Shown one piece after another: positions 23,099 through 31,283 of a stretch of 35,707 nucleotides of DNA. A program made the position numbers and the translations under genes. The notes beneath the pieces are model-generated. The model had not been told where the DNA came from. It was given only the letters and a program-made list of their open reading frames with translations, and ran no database searches. This stretch comes from Clostridiales bacterium UBA1742 (GTDB lineage Bacteria; Bacillota; Clostridia; TANB77; CAG-508), in contig DCHW01000041.1 of the NCBI GenBank assembly GCA_002314935.1, positions 1 through 35,707 of the forward strand, given 5' to 3'. Every line of letters starts with the position of its first letter. Positions within the stretch are counted from its first letter, which is position 1.

Positions 23099-25043
23099 AT
23101 GGTTGTAAACGTTATTTTAATAGTGATAGTACTAGTTTTAATGGTAGTAGCTATAAGATATTATATAGATAAAAATAAAAATGCGGTTATAGAAGAAGAG
23201 TTTTCTGTAGAAGATAAAACTTATAGTATAGATTCTATGATAGCTTTTATTAAGAAGAGACTTGATGAAATAACTAAGGTAAACCTTTATGATATTGGTC
23301 TTTCAGAAGAAGAATTAAAAAGAAGAAAAGCTAAAAAATATGAATTAAGAAAAGCATTAAAAGGGTGTACATATGGAGATGTTAATGATAAAAAATATGT
23401 AAAAGAATTAATTTTTGATTTATTAAATAGAGAATATGGGGTAACAGAAACCAATATATCAAGAGCAATAAATTTTGATGTACCATCATTATTAACATCA
23501 CAAGATAAATTTGATATTTTAATTTATGTATATAAAAAAGATTTTGCATATGAAGCATTAACACAACTTATAAAAAAATATGATTTAGCAAGATTAAAAT
23601 ACATAGCTGGAGAAGCAAAACCATGTTATGTAATTACATCAGATGAAATTAATGAAATATATGAAAAAGAGCAACCAGTACTTAACTTTTCAGATAAATT
23701 AAATGTATTGACTCAAAGAATATATCAACATTATAAAGGATATAGTTCAATAGATGAAATTAGAGATATGAATATTGATGGTGTATCTGGAGGTGTTTCA
23801 GGTTTACCAGAAAGTTTTTTAAGTCAAGTTGCACAAACTGACGGAGATTATTTAACACAAATGATGGAGCATAAGGTTCCAAGAGCCTGTGATAGTATTT
23901 GGATTTTCTTCCAAGGTAAATCTATAAGACTTGCTTGCCTATCTTTTGGAAAAGAAAGTGAACTAAAAAGGGTTTGTCAAAACATCTATAAATACAATAA
24001 CCCAGGACAATTATCAGATACAAACGGATATAAAATTAATGAAATGAAAGATGGATCTCGTGTTGTTGTTGTTAGACCAAGTTTCTCAGAAACATGGGCA
24101 TTTTTCGTAAGAAAGTTTGACGTTAAAAGAGCAACATTAGAACAGTTAATTACAGCACCTGGAAAAGAAGATGCAATCGACTTATTAAAATTTTTGGTAA
24201 AAGGAGCAAGAATTATTTCACTTACAGGTGAGCAAGGTTGTGGTAAAACAACAATGCTTATGGGGATGATAGAAAATATATATGAAACAATGAACATAAG
24301 GGTTCAAGAAACTGCTTTCGAGTTGCACTTAAGAAAAATATATCCAACAAGAAATATTCTATCATTTAGAGAAACAGACACAATTTCTGGACAAGAAGGA
24401 TTGGACGTTCAAAAGAAAACAGATGGTAGTGTTAATATAATTCGGAGAGGTTGCAACTGATCCCGTAGCATCTTGGATGATACAAGCAGCACAGGTAGCA
24501 AGTAAATTTACTTTATTTACTCACCATGCTAAAACATTCCCAAACCTCGTAACAGCACTAAGAAACTCAATGTTAAGAACTGGCGTGTTTAAAAATGAAA
24601 AAACAGCAGAAGAACAAGTTGTACAAGTATTAAACTTTGATATACATTTAGTAAAAGATTTTAGAGGAAGACGTTATATAGAAAGAGTAACAGAATGTAT
24701 ACCATTAGAAGATAAAAACGATTATACATTTGAACATCAAAATGAAAAAACACTTGAAGGTAAAGTTCAAAAATTTATGGATAATGCAACAAAATATTTT
24801 ACCAAAGTAACAAATAAAGAATTATATAAATATGTAAATATAATGGAATATATAAATGATGAATATGTTATAACAAATAAAATATCAGATTATAACTTAA
24901 ACGAAATGAGAAACAATATGGATGAATCAGATGTAGAAGAATTTGATAGATTTATAGAGAAAAATTGGGGGCACCAAACTATAACTCACACAATAGAAAA
25001 CGAGACAGAAACATCTAGAAGAGGTAGACCTAAAAAACAATAA
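23099..25043 (+). CDS. cpaF: CpaF/TadA-type pilus assembly ATPase, needs +1 shift
   Basis: The secretion ATPase that powers pilus assembly. It has an N-terminal membrane helix (about 1-20), unusual for CpaF, then a long N-terminal domain and the ATPase core: Walker A GEQGCGKTT near 377 and the LRKIYPTRNILSFRET region. Frame 0 breaks at CGG 24443, ending four codons later. Skipping the C gives DGSVNII-GEVATDPVASW, the family Walker B/GE motif (compare RIIVGEV), followed by FTLFTHHAKT, the equivalent of the His box TIHAN, and LRNSMLRTG. Total 647 residues. Without the shift the ATPase is cut between its Walker A and Walker B halves and could not work. Confidence 0.88.
24443..24445 (+). other. 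+1 frameshift site at CGG in cpaF
   Basis: Codon 449 is CGG (context ATA ATT CGG AGA). Reading ATT-(C)-GGA-GAG gives II-GEVATD, in which the Gly and Glu are the conserved GE of secretion ATPases. Frame 0 ends at TGA after four more codons. Confidence 0.82.
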
Positions 25044-25048
25044 AGAAT

Positions 25049-25165
25049 GTAGGGGCGATTTTAATCGCCCGAACGAAACCAACACACAAACATATGTAGG
25101 GGCGATTTTAATCGCCCGAATGAAACCAACACACAACCATATGTAGGGGCGATTTTAATCGCCCG
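25049..25165 (+). repeat. Array of three hairpin repeats, 47-bp period
   Basis: Three identical 23-base copies (core GGGCGATTTTAATCGCCC) start at 25049, 25096 and 25143, exactly 47 bases apart, with nearly identical 24-base linkers (AACGAAACCAACACACAAAC type). The array fills the gap between cpaF and the TadB/C-like gene and ends 44 bases before the latter's start, so it would lie in the mRNA leader. Confidence 0.9.
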
Positions 25166-25208
25166 CAAATAAACGATTAAAACAAATTTAAGAGGTGAGA
25201 AATTACAA

Positions 25209-27320
25209 ATGTCAAATCAAACAATACTAATTTTTATGGGAATAATTGCAGCATTATTCATTGGAGTAATAATTGCTTATGTAATAATACAAAAAAAAGC
25301 CCAAAAAAGTGGTGCAAAAGTTACGAACCTAAAAAAATTAAGAGAAGGTACAGAAGAAAAAAATTTCTCATCTGATGTAATGTACCAAAAACTATATGTA
25401 ATATTTAGTCAAATACCTGTATTAAATAGATATTTAAAAAAAATTAGAAGAAAACTAGAAATAGTTACAATAGAAGATGAATTTCTTACAAGAAAACAAG
25501 CTGCTCAAATTGTATCCAAAGCAATATTAATAATATTACCAATAACTTTAGCAGTATTTTTATTTACAAAGGGGAATTTTCTATTAAGATGTATTTTATT
25601 ATTATTTGAAGTGTTTTTAATAGAAACAATAATGACAGGTATGGTAGATAAACTAGATACTAAACTATTAAAGCAACAAATTGATTTTTTTGCTGAAATA
25701 AGACATGCATACCACGAATTTAATATGGTTGAAGAGGCAATTTACGAAGTATCTCAAAATGATGAATTAGAGGTTTCAAGACAAGGTCAAAAGGTATATG
25801 AAATACTAACTTCAGATGATCCAGAAACTGAATTAGAAAAATATTATGATGTAGCACCAAATAGCTTTTTAAAAGAGTTTGCTGGTATTTCATATTTAAC
25901 AAGAGAATTTGGAGATAGAACAATAGATGGTGCCTCACTTTATTTAAAAAATTTGAATAATATTACAGAAGAAATGCAATTAGAAATTTTAAAAAGAGAT
26001 AAGCTTGATTATGTTTTTCAAAGTTTGTCTATAATTGCAATGTTACCTGTATTATTTATACAACCACTTAGAAATTGGTCTGTATCAAACTTTTCTTTTA
26101 CAAGCCAATTCTATGATGGAAAATTAGGATTAATTATGCAGGTTATCTTAATAATAATTACTTTTGTATGTTATTTATTAACAAGAAAATTAAAAGATAG
26201 TGGTTCGATAAAAGATGAATATAAAGATCCCAATTCTGCATGGCAAATGAAATTGTATAAAAAACCTGTTGTAAAAAATATTGTAGATTTGTTTATACCT
26301 AAAGAAAAAACAAAAGAATATAGAAAAACAGTAAACTTAATGAAAGAATCGGCAACAAAGCAAAAAATTGAAACATATTATATAAATAGAATTTTAATTT
26401 GTATAGCAACATTTTTAGTATCTATATTTTTATTTAATCAATTACATAAAGTTGCTGTAGATTATGTGTATACTGAACCAACATCAGATTATGATATTTT
26501 GGGTTCTATGTCTGCATCTGATGAAAAAAAAGCTATGCAGGTTACTGAGCAACATAATAAGGTATTAGACAAATTAAAAGGTAAAACTTTTGCAGGTAGA
26601 ACAAAAGAAGAAAAAGAAAAAAATGCAAAAATTCAAATAGAAGCAGAAGTAAAAAAATTAGATTTCTATAAAGATGCAACAGATGCTGAAATTGCAAGTG
26701 CAGTTGATAAAATATATACAAAGTTACAAGTAATTAATGCAGAATATGTAAAATGGTTTGAATTATTATTAGCCTTTTTATTTGCTGCACTAGGATATAT
26801 GGGACCAAAACTAATGCTTATGTTCCAAAAAATATTAAGAAAATTGGAACGAGAAAGTGAAGTAATGCAATTTCAAACTATTATATTAATGCTTATGAAA
26901 ATAGAAAGAGTAAATGTGGAAATGATTTTGGAATGGTTAGAAAGATATGCCAACATTTACAAAGAACCAATAACCAAATGTGTTAATAACTATGAAGCTG
27001 GTGCTTGGGAAGCATTAGAAGAACTAAAAAATGATGTTTCAAATCAACAATTAATAAGAATTGTAGAAAGTATGCAGTCTTCTGTAGAAAGCATTCCAAT
27101 CGCCCAAGCGTTTGACGAGTTAGACAACGAAAGAGAATATTATCAGGCCAAACGTAAAGAGACAAATGAAAAACTTATTTCAAGAAAAGGAATGTTAGGA
27201 AAAGTAGTTGGATTTGCGCCTATGATTTGTTTGTTTGTAGGATATTTAATAGGACCATTAGTAATAATAGGATTAACATCAATGACAAGTTCATTTAGTT
27301 CAATGTCAACAATGATGTAA
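25209..27320 (+). CDS. TadB/TadC-like pilus assembly membrane protein
   Basis: A 703-residue integral membrane protein. An N-terminal helix (5-27) is followed by a basic cytoplasmic region, then two halves each with a T2SF-like helical layout: about 100-325 (with AEIRHAYHEFNMVEEAIYEVS) and about 540-700 (with LMLMKIERVNVEMILEWLERYA and PIAQAFDELDNEREYYQAKRKE). Membrane segments lie near 105-135, 270-325, 395-412, 512-535 and 668-692. It probably does the job of the TadB and TadC pair in a single chain. The central, charged insert (about 435-490, rich in Lys/Glu/Ala) is extra. AGAGGTGAG precedes the ATG. Confidence 0.72.
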   Translation: MSNQTILIFMGIIAALFIGVIIAYVIIQKKAQKSGAKVTNLKKLREGTEEKNFSSDVMYQKLYVIFSQIPVLNRYLKKIRRKLEIVTIEDEFLTRKQAAQIVSKAILIILPITLAVFLFTKGNFLLRCILLLFEVFLIETIMTGMVDKLDTKLLKQQIDFFAEIRHAYHEFNMVEEAIYEVSQNDELEVSRQGQKVYEILTSDDPETELEKYYDVAPNSFLKEFAGISYLTREFGDRTIDGASLYLKNLNNITEEMQLEILKRDKLDYVFQSLSIIAMLPVLFIQPLRNWSVSNFSFTSQFYDGKLGLIMQVILIIITFVCYLLTRKLKDSGSIKDEYKDPNSAWQMKLYKKPVVKNIVDLFIPKEKTKEYRKTVNLMKESATKQKIETYYINRILICIATFLVSIFLFNQLHKVAVDYVYTEPTSDYDILGSMSASDEKKAMQVTEQHNKVLDKLKGKTFAGRTKEEKEKNAKIQIEAEVKKLDFYKDATDAEIASAVDKIYTKLQVINAEYVKWFELLLAFLFAALGYMGPKLMLMFQKILRKLERESEVMQFQTIILMLMKIERVNVEMILEWLERYANIYKEPITKCVNNYEAGAWEALEELKNDVSNQQLIRIVESMQSSVESIPIAQAFDELDNEREYYQAKRKETNEKLISRKGMLGKVVGFAPMICLFVGYLIGPLVIIGLTSMTSSFSSMSTMM

Positions 27321-27384
27321 ATAAAATACAAATATAAAATGTAGTGAAAATTTTATTTGTTTGTAATTATAATAAAAAAATTGT

Positions 27385-27407
27385 GTACGTGCGATATTAA
27401 TTGCATG
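27385..27407 (+). repeat. Diverged copy of the hairpin repeat before the pilin genes
   Basis: The segment matches the 23-base repeat consensus at 17 positions and can still fold: GTGCGAT pairs with ATTGCAT using G-U wobbles, and one pair has changed on both sides (G-C to U-A). It lies 29 bases before the first pilin-like gene. Nothing else was seen in 27321-27435. Confidence 0.55.
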
Positions 27408-27435
27408 TAACAAAAAAATGAAAGGAATTTGTTAA

Positions 27436-28077
27436 ATGGAGAATGCATCAAAGGCATTATTAATAGCAGGTGGTATTTTACTTGCAATGCTAACAATAGC
27501 AACACTAGTGTTATTAAAAAATAATTTGCAGGAATTAAAAACAGCGGAATCTGAAAAAAAATATCAAGACCAGCTAACTGCATTTAATATGGAATATGAA
27601 GCTTATCATAAAAACATAATGTATGGAACAGATGTAATTTCAGTTATAAATAAAGCAATTGATAATAATTTATTAATGAACAAAACACAGCCGGAAGATC
27701 CATATTATATTAATATAGAGTTTGAAATCATTACCGATATGCATGGATATAGAGAAATAATTACAGAAACTGCAGATGGAAAGGAACATAAAAATGAGTC
27801 ACTTGGAGATGATTCTTTAAATATTGGATCATATGTTTTAGGAAATGTTGGAGAAGAGTATATGGATATAGATGATGATTTGCTAAATTTTTTTAGAACA
27901 GAAGCAACTTCTACATCAACAACCCAAGAAGAAATTGTTGATGGTGAAGAAGTTATTACAACAACTACCATATATCCTGCAATAATTAATTTTAAAAAAG
28001 CTGTATTTACATGTACAGGAGTTGAATATTCAGATGAAGGTAGAGTAGATTTGTTAACTTTTAGGCAAGTTGATTAA
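27436..28077 (+). CDS. Pilin-like protein 1 (MENASKALLIAGG family)
   Basis: A 213-residue protein that starts MENASKALLIAGGILLAMLTIATLVLL, a short polar head directly followed by a membrane helix, with no basic leader. It resembles pilin-type anchors found in small Tad-like loci of Clostridia, but the family is uncharacterised. The external part contains YGTDVISVINKAIDNN (about 62-78), a Thr/Ser/Glu-rich stretch (about 155-180) and a C-terminal strand FTCTGVEYSDEGRVDLLTFRQ. That domain recurs in the gene at 28610. AAAGGA precedes the ATG. Confidence 0.72.
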   Translation: MENASKALLIAGGILLAMLTIATLVLLKNNLQELKTAESEKKYQDQLTAFNMEYEAYHKNIMYGTDVISVINKAIDNNLLMNKTQPEDPYYINIEFEIITDMHGYREIITETADGKEHKNESLGDDSLNIGSYVLGNVGEEYMDIDDDLLNFFRTEATSTSTTQEEIVDGEEVITTTTIYPAIINFKKAVFTCTGVEYSDEGRVDLLTFRQVD

Positions 28078-28099
28078 ATAAATAGAAGGGAATGTATTA

Positions 28100-28546
28100 A
28101 TGGAAAATTCATCAAGGGCATTATTAATTGCTGGGGAAATATTAATTGCATTATTAATATTAACTTTAGGAATACAAATATATTTAGAATATAGTAAAGA
28201 AGCTGAAATTTATCATGAATCAATGTCTGCTAAGGAAACGGAAAAATTTAATGGAGATTTTATAAAGTATATAGAAATTAATGAAGGTGGAATACAATAT
28301 ATTAAATCACAAGATTTAATTACTATTGCTAATTATGCTGAAGATACTACAAATAATCAGGGGTATAATGTTAATATAATAATGGGAACATATACAAATA
28401 AAAGTTTAGCAGAAGAAATATTGGGTACAACTAATATGATGTATAAGGATGATGGGACATTAATATATTATCAAATAACTAGTATTACTTATAATGAATC
28501 TGGTAGATTAGTTGAGATAAAAATTGGTTCAGAAATTTCATTATAA
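28100..28546 (+). CDS. Pilin-like protein 2
   Basis: A 148-residue protein starting MENSSRALLIAGEILIALLIL, clearly related at its N terminus to the preceding gene. Glu13 in the hydrophobic helix recalls the Glu5 of type IV pilins, but this is speculative. The external part is unrecognised and ends SITYNESGRLVEIKIG, which matches the ending of its neighbours. AAGGGA precedes the ATG; the gene is 22 bases after pilin-like protein 1. Confidence 0.72.
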   Translation: MENSSRALLIAGEILIALLILTLGIQIYLEYSKEAEIYHESMSAKETEKFNGDFIKYIEINEGGIQYIKSQDLITIANYAEDTTNNQGYNVNIIMGTYTNKSLAEEILGTTNMMYKDDGTLIYYQITSITYNESGRLVEIKIGSEISL

Positions 28547-28609
28547 AATTATTAAAAAATACTTGCGTTAAAAATTTAAAACATTTATAATTATTTAAGA
28601 GGAATTTAA

Positions 28610-29044
28610 ATGAAAAAAATATTGTTGTTAATTATTACAATTTTTATTATAGTATTAGCTATTGTTTATGGATTAATTATTTCAAAAAATAATATTCAAA
28701 ACGAAATAAAAAGGAACAATAAATTTTATGAAAATTATTTAAATAAAGAAGTTTATGGAACAGAAGTTGCAACAATTATTGGAAAAGCAATAGAACAAAA
28801 TTTACAAAATGAAATTGCAAAAGATGAAAATGGTTTGTTTATAGAAAATGATACAAATTCAATAAAAATAGATTTAAAAATGATTACTATAGATAAAACA
28901 TATCCTATGGAAGTAATATATAATAATGATATAACATTATTTGTTCAAAATTTTAATTTAATATCTTTTAAATGTACAAGCATAGAATATCATAAAAGTA
29001 CAGGATATATAAGTAAAATAATATTTGAACAAATAGAAGATTAA
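28610..29044 (+). CDS. Pilin-like protein 3, paralogue of protein 1 without the MENASKA head
   Basis: A 144-residue protein with a basic start and membrane helix (MKKILLLIITIFIIVLAIV). Its external domain repeats features of pilin-like protein 1: YGTEVATIIGKAIEQN and FKCTSIEYHKSTGYISKIIFEQIED. So the external domain has been duplicated and joined to a different anchor. GAGGAA precedes the ATG. Confidence 0.7.
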   Translation: MKKILLLIITIFIIVLAIVYGLIISKNNIQNEIKRNNKFYENYLNKEVYGTEVATIIGKAIEQNLQNEIAKDENGLFIENDTNSIKIDLKMITIDKTYPMEVIYNNDITLFVQNFNLISFKCTSIEYHKSTGYISKIIFEQIED

Positions 29045-29111
29045 AAATGTTTTTAATTTTTTTAGAATAAATTCTAAAGATAAAATATAAAAAATCAAAG
29101 GAGGAAATTTT

Positions 29112-29483
29112 ATGGAAAATGCGTCAAAAGCACTAATTATTGCAGGAGCAATACTTATAGCAATTTTATTAATTAGCGTGGGGATAATTGTAATAAATAC
29201 AATTAATGAACCACTATCAGAAACAGATAAGGTTTCACATAGTCAAAGTGTTGAAATTTTTAACAGTAATTTTTCAGGATATGGAGGTAGCCAAAAAGGT
29301 TCAGCAGTAAAAAGTCTTTTAAATAAAATTGGTTCATATGGAGAAGAGGCACCTACGTTAAAGGGAGATCTTGGAGACAATGCTGGGACGGCAGCTGGAG
29401 GTGTTGATATAACTAAAACATATACTATTACTTTTGAATATGATGAAGCTGGTTATATTGAAACAATTAGCATTGAGGAATAA
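29112..29483 (+). CDS. Pilin-like protein 4
   Basis: A 123-residue protein starting MENASKALIIAGAILIAILLISVGI. The external part has FNSNFSGYGGSQKGSAVKSLLNKI and a Gly/Ala-rich turn (GDNAGTAAGG), ending TFEYDEAGYIETISIEE, again the shared terminal strand pair. GGAGG precedes the ATG. By its small size and Gly-rich surface it is a candidate for the main pilus subunit, but this is only a guess. Confidence 0.72.
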   Translation: MENASKALIIAGAILIAILLISVGIIVINTINEPLSETDKVSHSQSVEIFNSNFSGYGGSQKGSAVKSLLNKIGSYGEEAPTLKGDLGDNAGTAAGGVDITKTYTITFEYDEAGYIETISIEE

Positions 29484-29504
29484 TGGATAAAGGGGTAAAT
29501 TAAT

Positions 29505-30143
29505 ATGGAAAACAGCGCAGAAGCTTTAAAATTTTCATTTGCAATATTTGTTTTTGTTGTTGCATTAACAACAGCTTTTATAACATTATCACAAGCTAAA
29601 TCTACTGCTGATTCTGTATTTTATTATACTGATAAAACAAATTTTCAAACATTATATACTACTGGAAATAATATAGTTGGAACAGATACTGTAATTGCAA
29701 CACTATTTAGATATTATAAAGAATCATTATCTATAACAATAAAAGATAAAAATGGTAAGATAGTGGCTGTTTTTGATACTGCAATAGAAAAAAATTGTCC
29801 ATGGAGAGTTAGTAATACAGAAACAATAGCAAGAATTAAAGAATTTATAACAGGTGAAAATGTATCAGCTAAATCTGATTTTTATAATTCTTTTGACTAT
29901 ACAGATGAGAATAATTTTCAAAATGGTATATTAAAAACTACAACATATGGAGCTACACAATCGTTAAAGGCTTTATGTGATGGGGATTTGAATAATGCAA
30001 AATTTACAGAAACTTTTGTAGAAACAGTTTCTGATGGTATTTATTATACTCCAGAGCATTATGGGTTACAGGATGATGGTTCGACTATTCAGATAACTCC
30101 AGGAACCAAAAAAGTATATATAACATTCAAATTAAATCCATAA
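29505..30143 (+). CDS. Pilin-like protein 5
   Basis: A 212-residue protein starting MENSAEALKFSFAIFVFVVALTTAF, then ITLSQAKSTADSVFYYTDKTNF. The external region contains two Cys (C99, C165) that could form a disulfide. It is longer and has a different C-terminal half from the other pilin-like proteins, as expected for a minor subunit. AAGGGG precedes the ATG. It is followed by two strong hairpins. Confidence 0.7.
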   Translation: MENSAEALKFSFAIFVFVVALTTAFITLSQAKSTADSVFYYTDKTNFQTLYTTGNNIVGTDTVIATLFRYYKESLSITIKDKNGKIVAVFDTAIEKNCPWRVSNTETIARIKEFITGENVSAKSDFYNSFDYTDENNFQNGILKTTTYGATQSLKALCDGDLNNAKFTETFVETVSDGIYYTPEHYGLQDDGSTIQITPGTKKVYITFKLNP

Positions 30144-30154
30144 AATGTATGATG

Positions 30155-30224
30155 GCGGGCAAAGTCTTGCCCGCTTGAATAATTAATAATGAATAATTTT
30201 AAATTATTTATTATTAATTATTCA
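30155..30224 (+). other. Two successive hairpins after pilin-like gene 5
   Basis: First, GCGGGCAA-AGTC-TTGCCCGC (30155-30174), a GC-rich 8-bp stem without a T run. Then a 22-bp AT-rich stem (arms 30176-30197 and 30203-30224, one wobble). Together they may terminate or attenuate the pilin transcript, or protect its 3' end. The next gene has its own promoter. Confidence 0.6.
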
Positions 30225-30251
30225 TAAATACTAGAAATTATGTAATCTCTG

Positions 30252-30260
30252 TGCTATAAT
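30252..30260 (+). promoter_or_regulatory. Extended -10 promoter for pilin-like gene 6
   Basis: TGCTATAAT fits the extended -10 pattern (TGnTATAAT). The -35 region (TAGAAA at 17 bases) is poor, as often seen with extended -10 promoters. It lies 37 bases before the next start codon. Confidence 0.6.
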
Positions 30261-30297
30261 AATTACGGATGTAGAAAAAAATAATGGAGGTAAAATT

Positions 30298-30819
30298 ATG
30301 GGAGACTCAACTGTAACAATTATTGCAATTTTTTTAGCAGTAGTTTTAATGTTTCTTGTACCTTTAATTTCTGTAACAGAAAGAGGAGATGATATATCTC
30401 AAACTGTAGTACAATCTGCATTAGCAACATTTGTTAATGAGGCTGCAACAAATGGATATATTTCACAAGAAAGTTATGATACTTTATGTAGTACCTTAGG
30501 GGCAACAGGTAATACATATGATGTAATATTAGAAGTTCAAAAACTAGATGAAAATCCAGGTAAAAAAGCAACAGTTACATCTGCAGATTTAATAGGAGAA
30601 AATGTTGATTATTCTGTATATACAAGTACAATATTAGCAACAATGTCAGGTGCAGAAGGAAAATACATATTAAAACAAGGAGATAAAGTTATTGCTACAG
30701 CAAATAATACAAATACAACATTAGCACAGTTATTTAGAAACTTTATGTATAAAATTACAGGTAATGAAAATGCAATTTCAGCAAGTGCAAGTGCTATGTC
30801 AACAAGAAACGGAAACTAG
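30298..30819 (+). CDS. Pilin-like protein 6
   Basis: A 173-residue protein with a short head (MGDST), a membrane helix (about 6-27), and then ERGDDISQTVVQSALATFVNEAATNGYISQESYDTL, a helical stalk typical of pilin-like surface proteins. The rest is Thr/Ala/Asn-rich and ends in a low-complexity SASASAMSTRNGN tail. ATGGAGG lies 7 bases before the ATG. It has its own promoter, so it may be made in different amounts from pilin-like proteins 1-5. Confidence 0.7.
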   Translation: MGDSTVTIIAIFLAVVLMFLVPLISVTERGDDISQTVVQSALATFVNEAATNGYISQESYDTLCSTLGATGNTYDVILEVQKLDENPGKKATVTSADLIGENVDYSVYTSTILATMSGAEGKYILKQGDKVIATANNTNTTLAQLFRNFMYKITGNENAISASASAMSTRNGN

Positions 30820-30860
30820 AAGCTAAAATATAGGGGGCTGAAGAGAAAAATATAAAATGG

Positions 30861-30914
30861 AGGACGTATTAATTGACAAATTAAAATTAAAAAAAATGTC
30901 AATTAATGCGTCCT
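30861..30914 (+). terminator. Long hairpin terminator after pilin-like gene 6
   Basis: Arms 30861-30878 and 30897-30914 (starting AGGACGTATTAATTGACA) pair over 18 bp with one wobble around an 18-base A-rich loop, followed by TTT. It divides the pilin genes from the large surface protein. Confidence 0.7.
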
Positions 30915-30963
30915 TTAAAAAATATATAACTAAACATAATAATATCGGTATACAAAATTAATT

Positions 30964-31264
30964 ATGCAAACCAAATAAAATTTGTAGGGGCGATTTTAAT
31001 TGTCTGATGCAAACCAAATAAAATTTGTACGGGTAATTTTAATTGCCTGATGCAAACCAAATAAAATTTGTAGGGGCGATTTTAATTGCCTGATGAAAAC
31101 CAAATAAAATTTGCACGGATAATTTTAATCGCCTGATGAAAACCAAATAAAATTTGTAGGGGCGATTTTAATCACCTGATGAAAACCAAATAAAATTTGT
31201 AGGGGCGATTTTAATCGCCCGATGCAAACCAAATAAAATTTGTAGGGGCGATTTTAATCGCCCG
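30964..31264 (+). repeat. Array of seven hairpin repeats, 43-bp period
   Basis: Seven copies of the 23-base hairpin repeat start at 30984, 31027, 31070, 31113, 31156, 31199 and 31242, exactly 43 bases apart. They are joined by a constant 20-base linker (ATGCAAACCAAATAAAATTT or one-base variants), which also precedes the first copy (30964-30983). The last two copies are perfect; earlier ones carry mostly C-to-T and G-to-A changes, worst in the second and fourth. The array ends 19 bases before the start codon of the large surface protein, right before its ribosome site. With the terminator, this accounts for the 464-base gap between genes. Confidence 0.92.
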
Positions 31265-31283
31265 CAATAAAAAGGAGACACAA

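Noticed and set aside
25049..25165. Possible short CRISPR array of three repeats
   Set aside because: Linkers are nearly identical and the repeat occurs alone and inverted elsewhere in the window.
30857..30961. A 34-codon ORF starting MEDVLIDKLK
   Set aside because: It is formed by the two arms of the terminator hairpin; a coding role is unlikely.
30964..31264. CRISPR-like look of the regularly spaced repeats
   Set aside because: The 20-base stretches between repeats are the same sequence in every unit, not unique spacers, and no cas gene is present. It is a tandem repeat.
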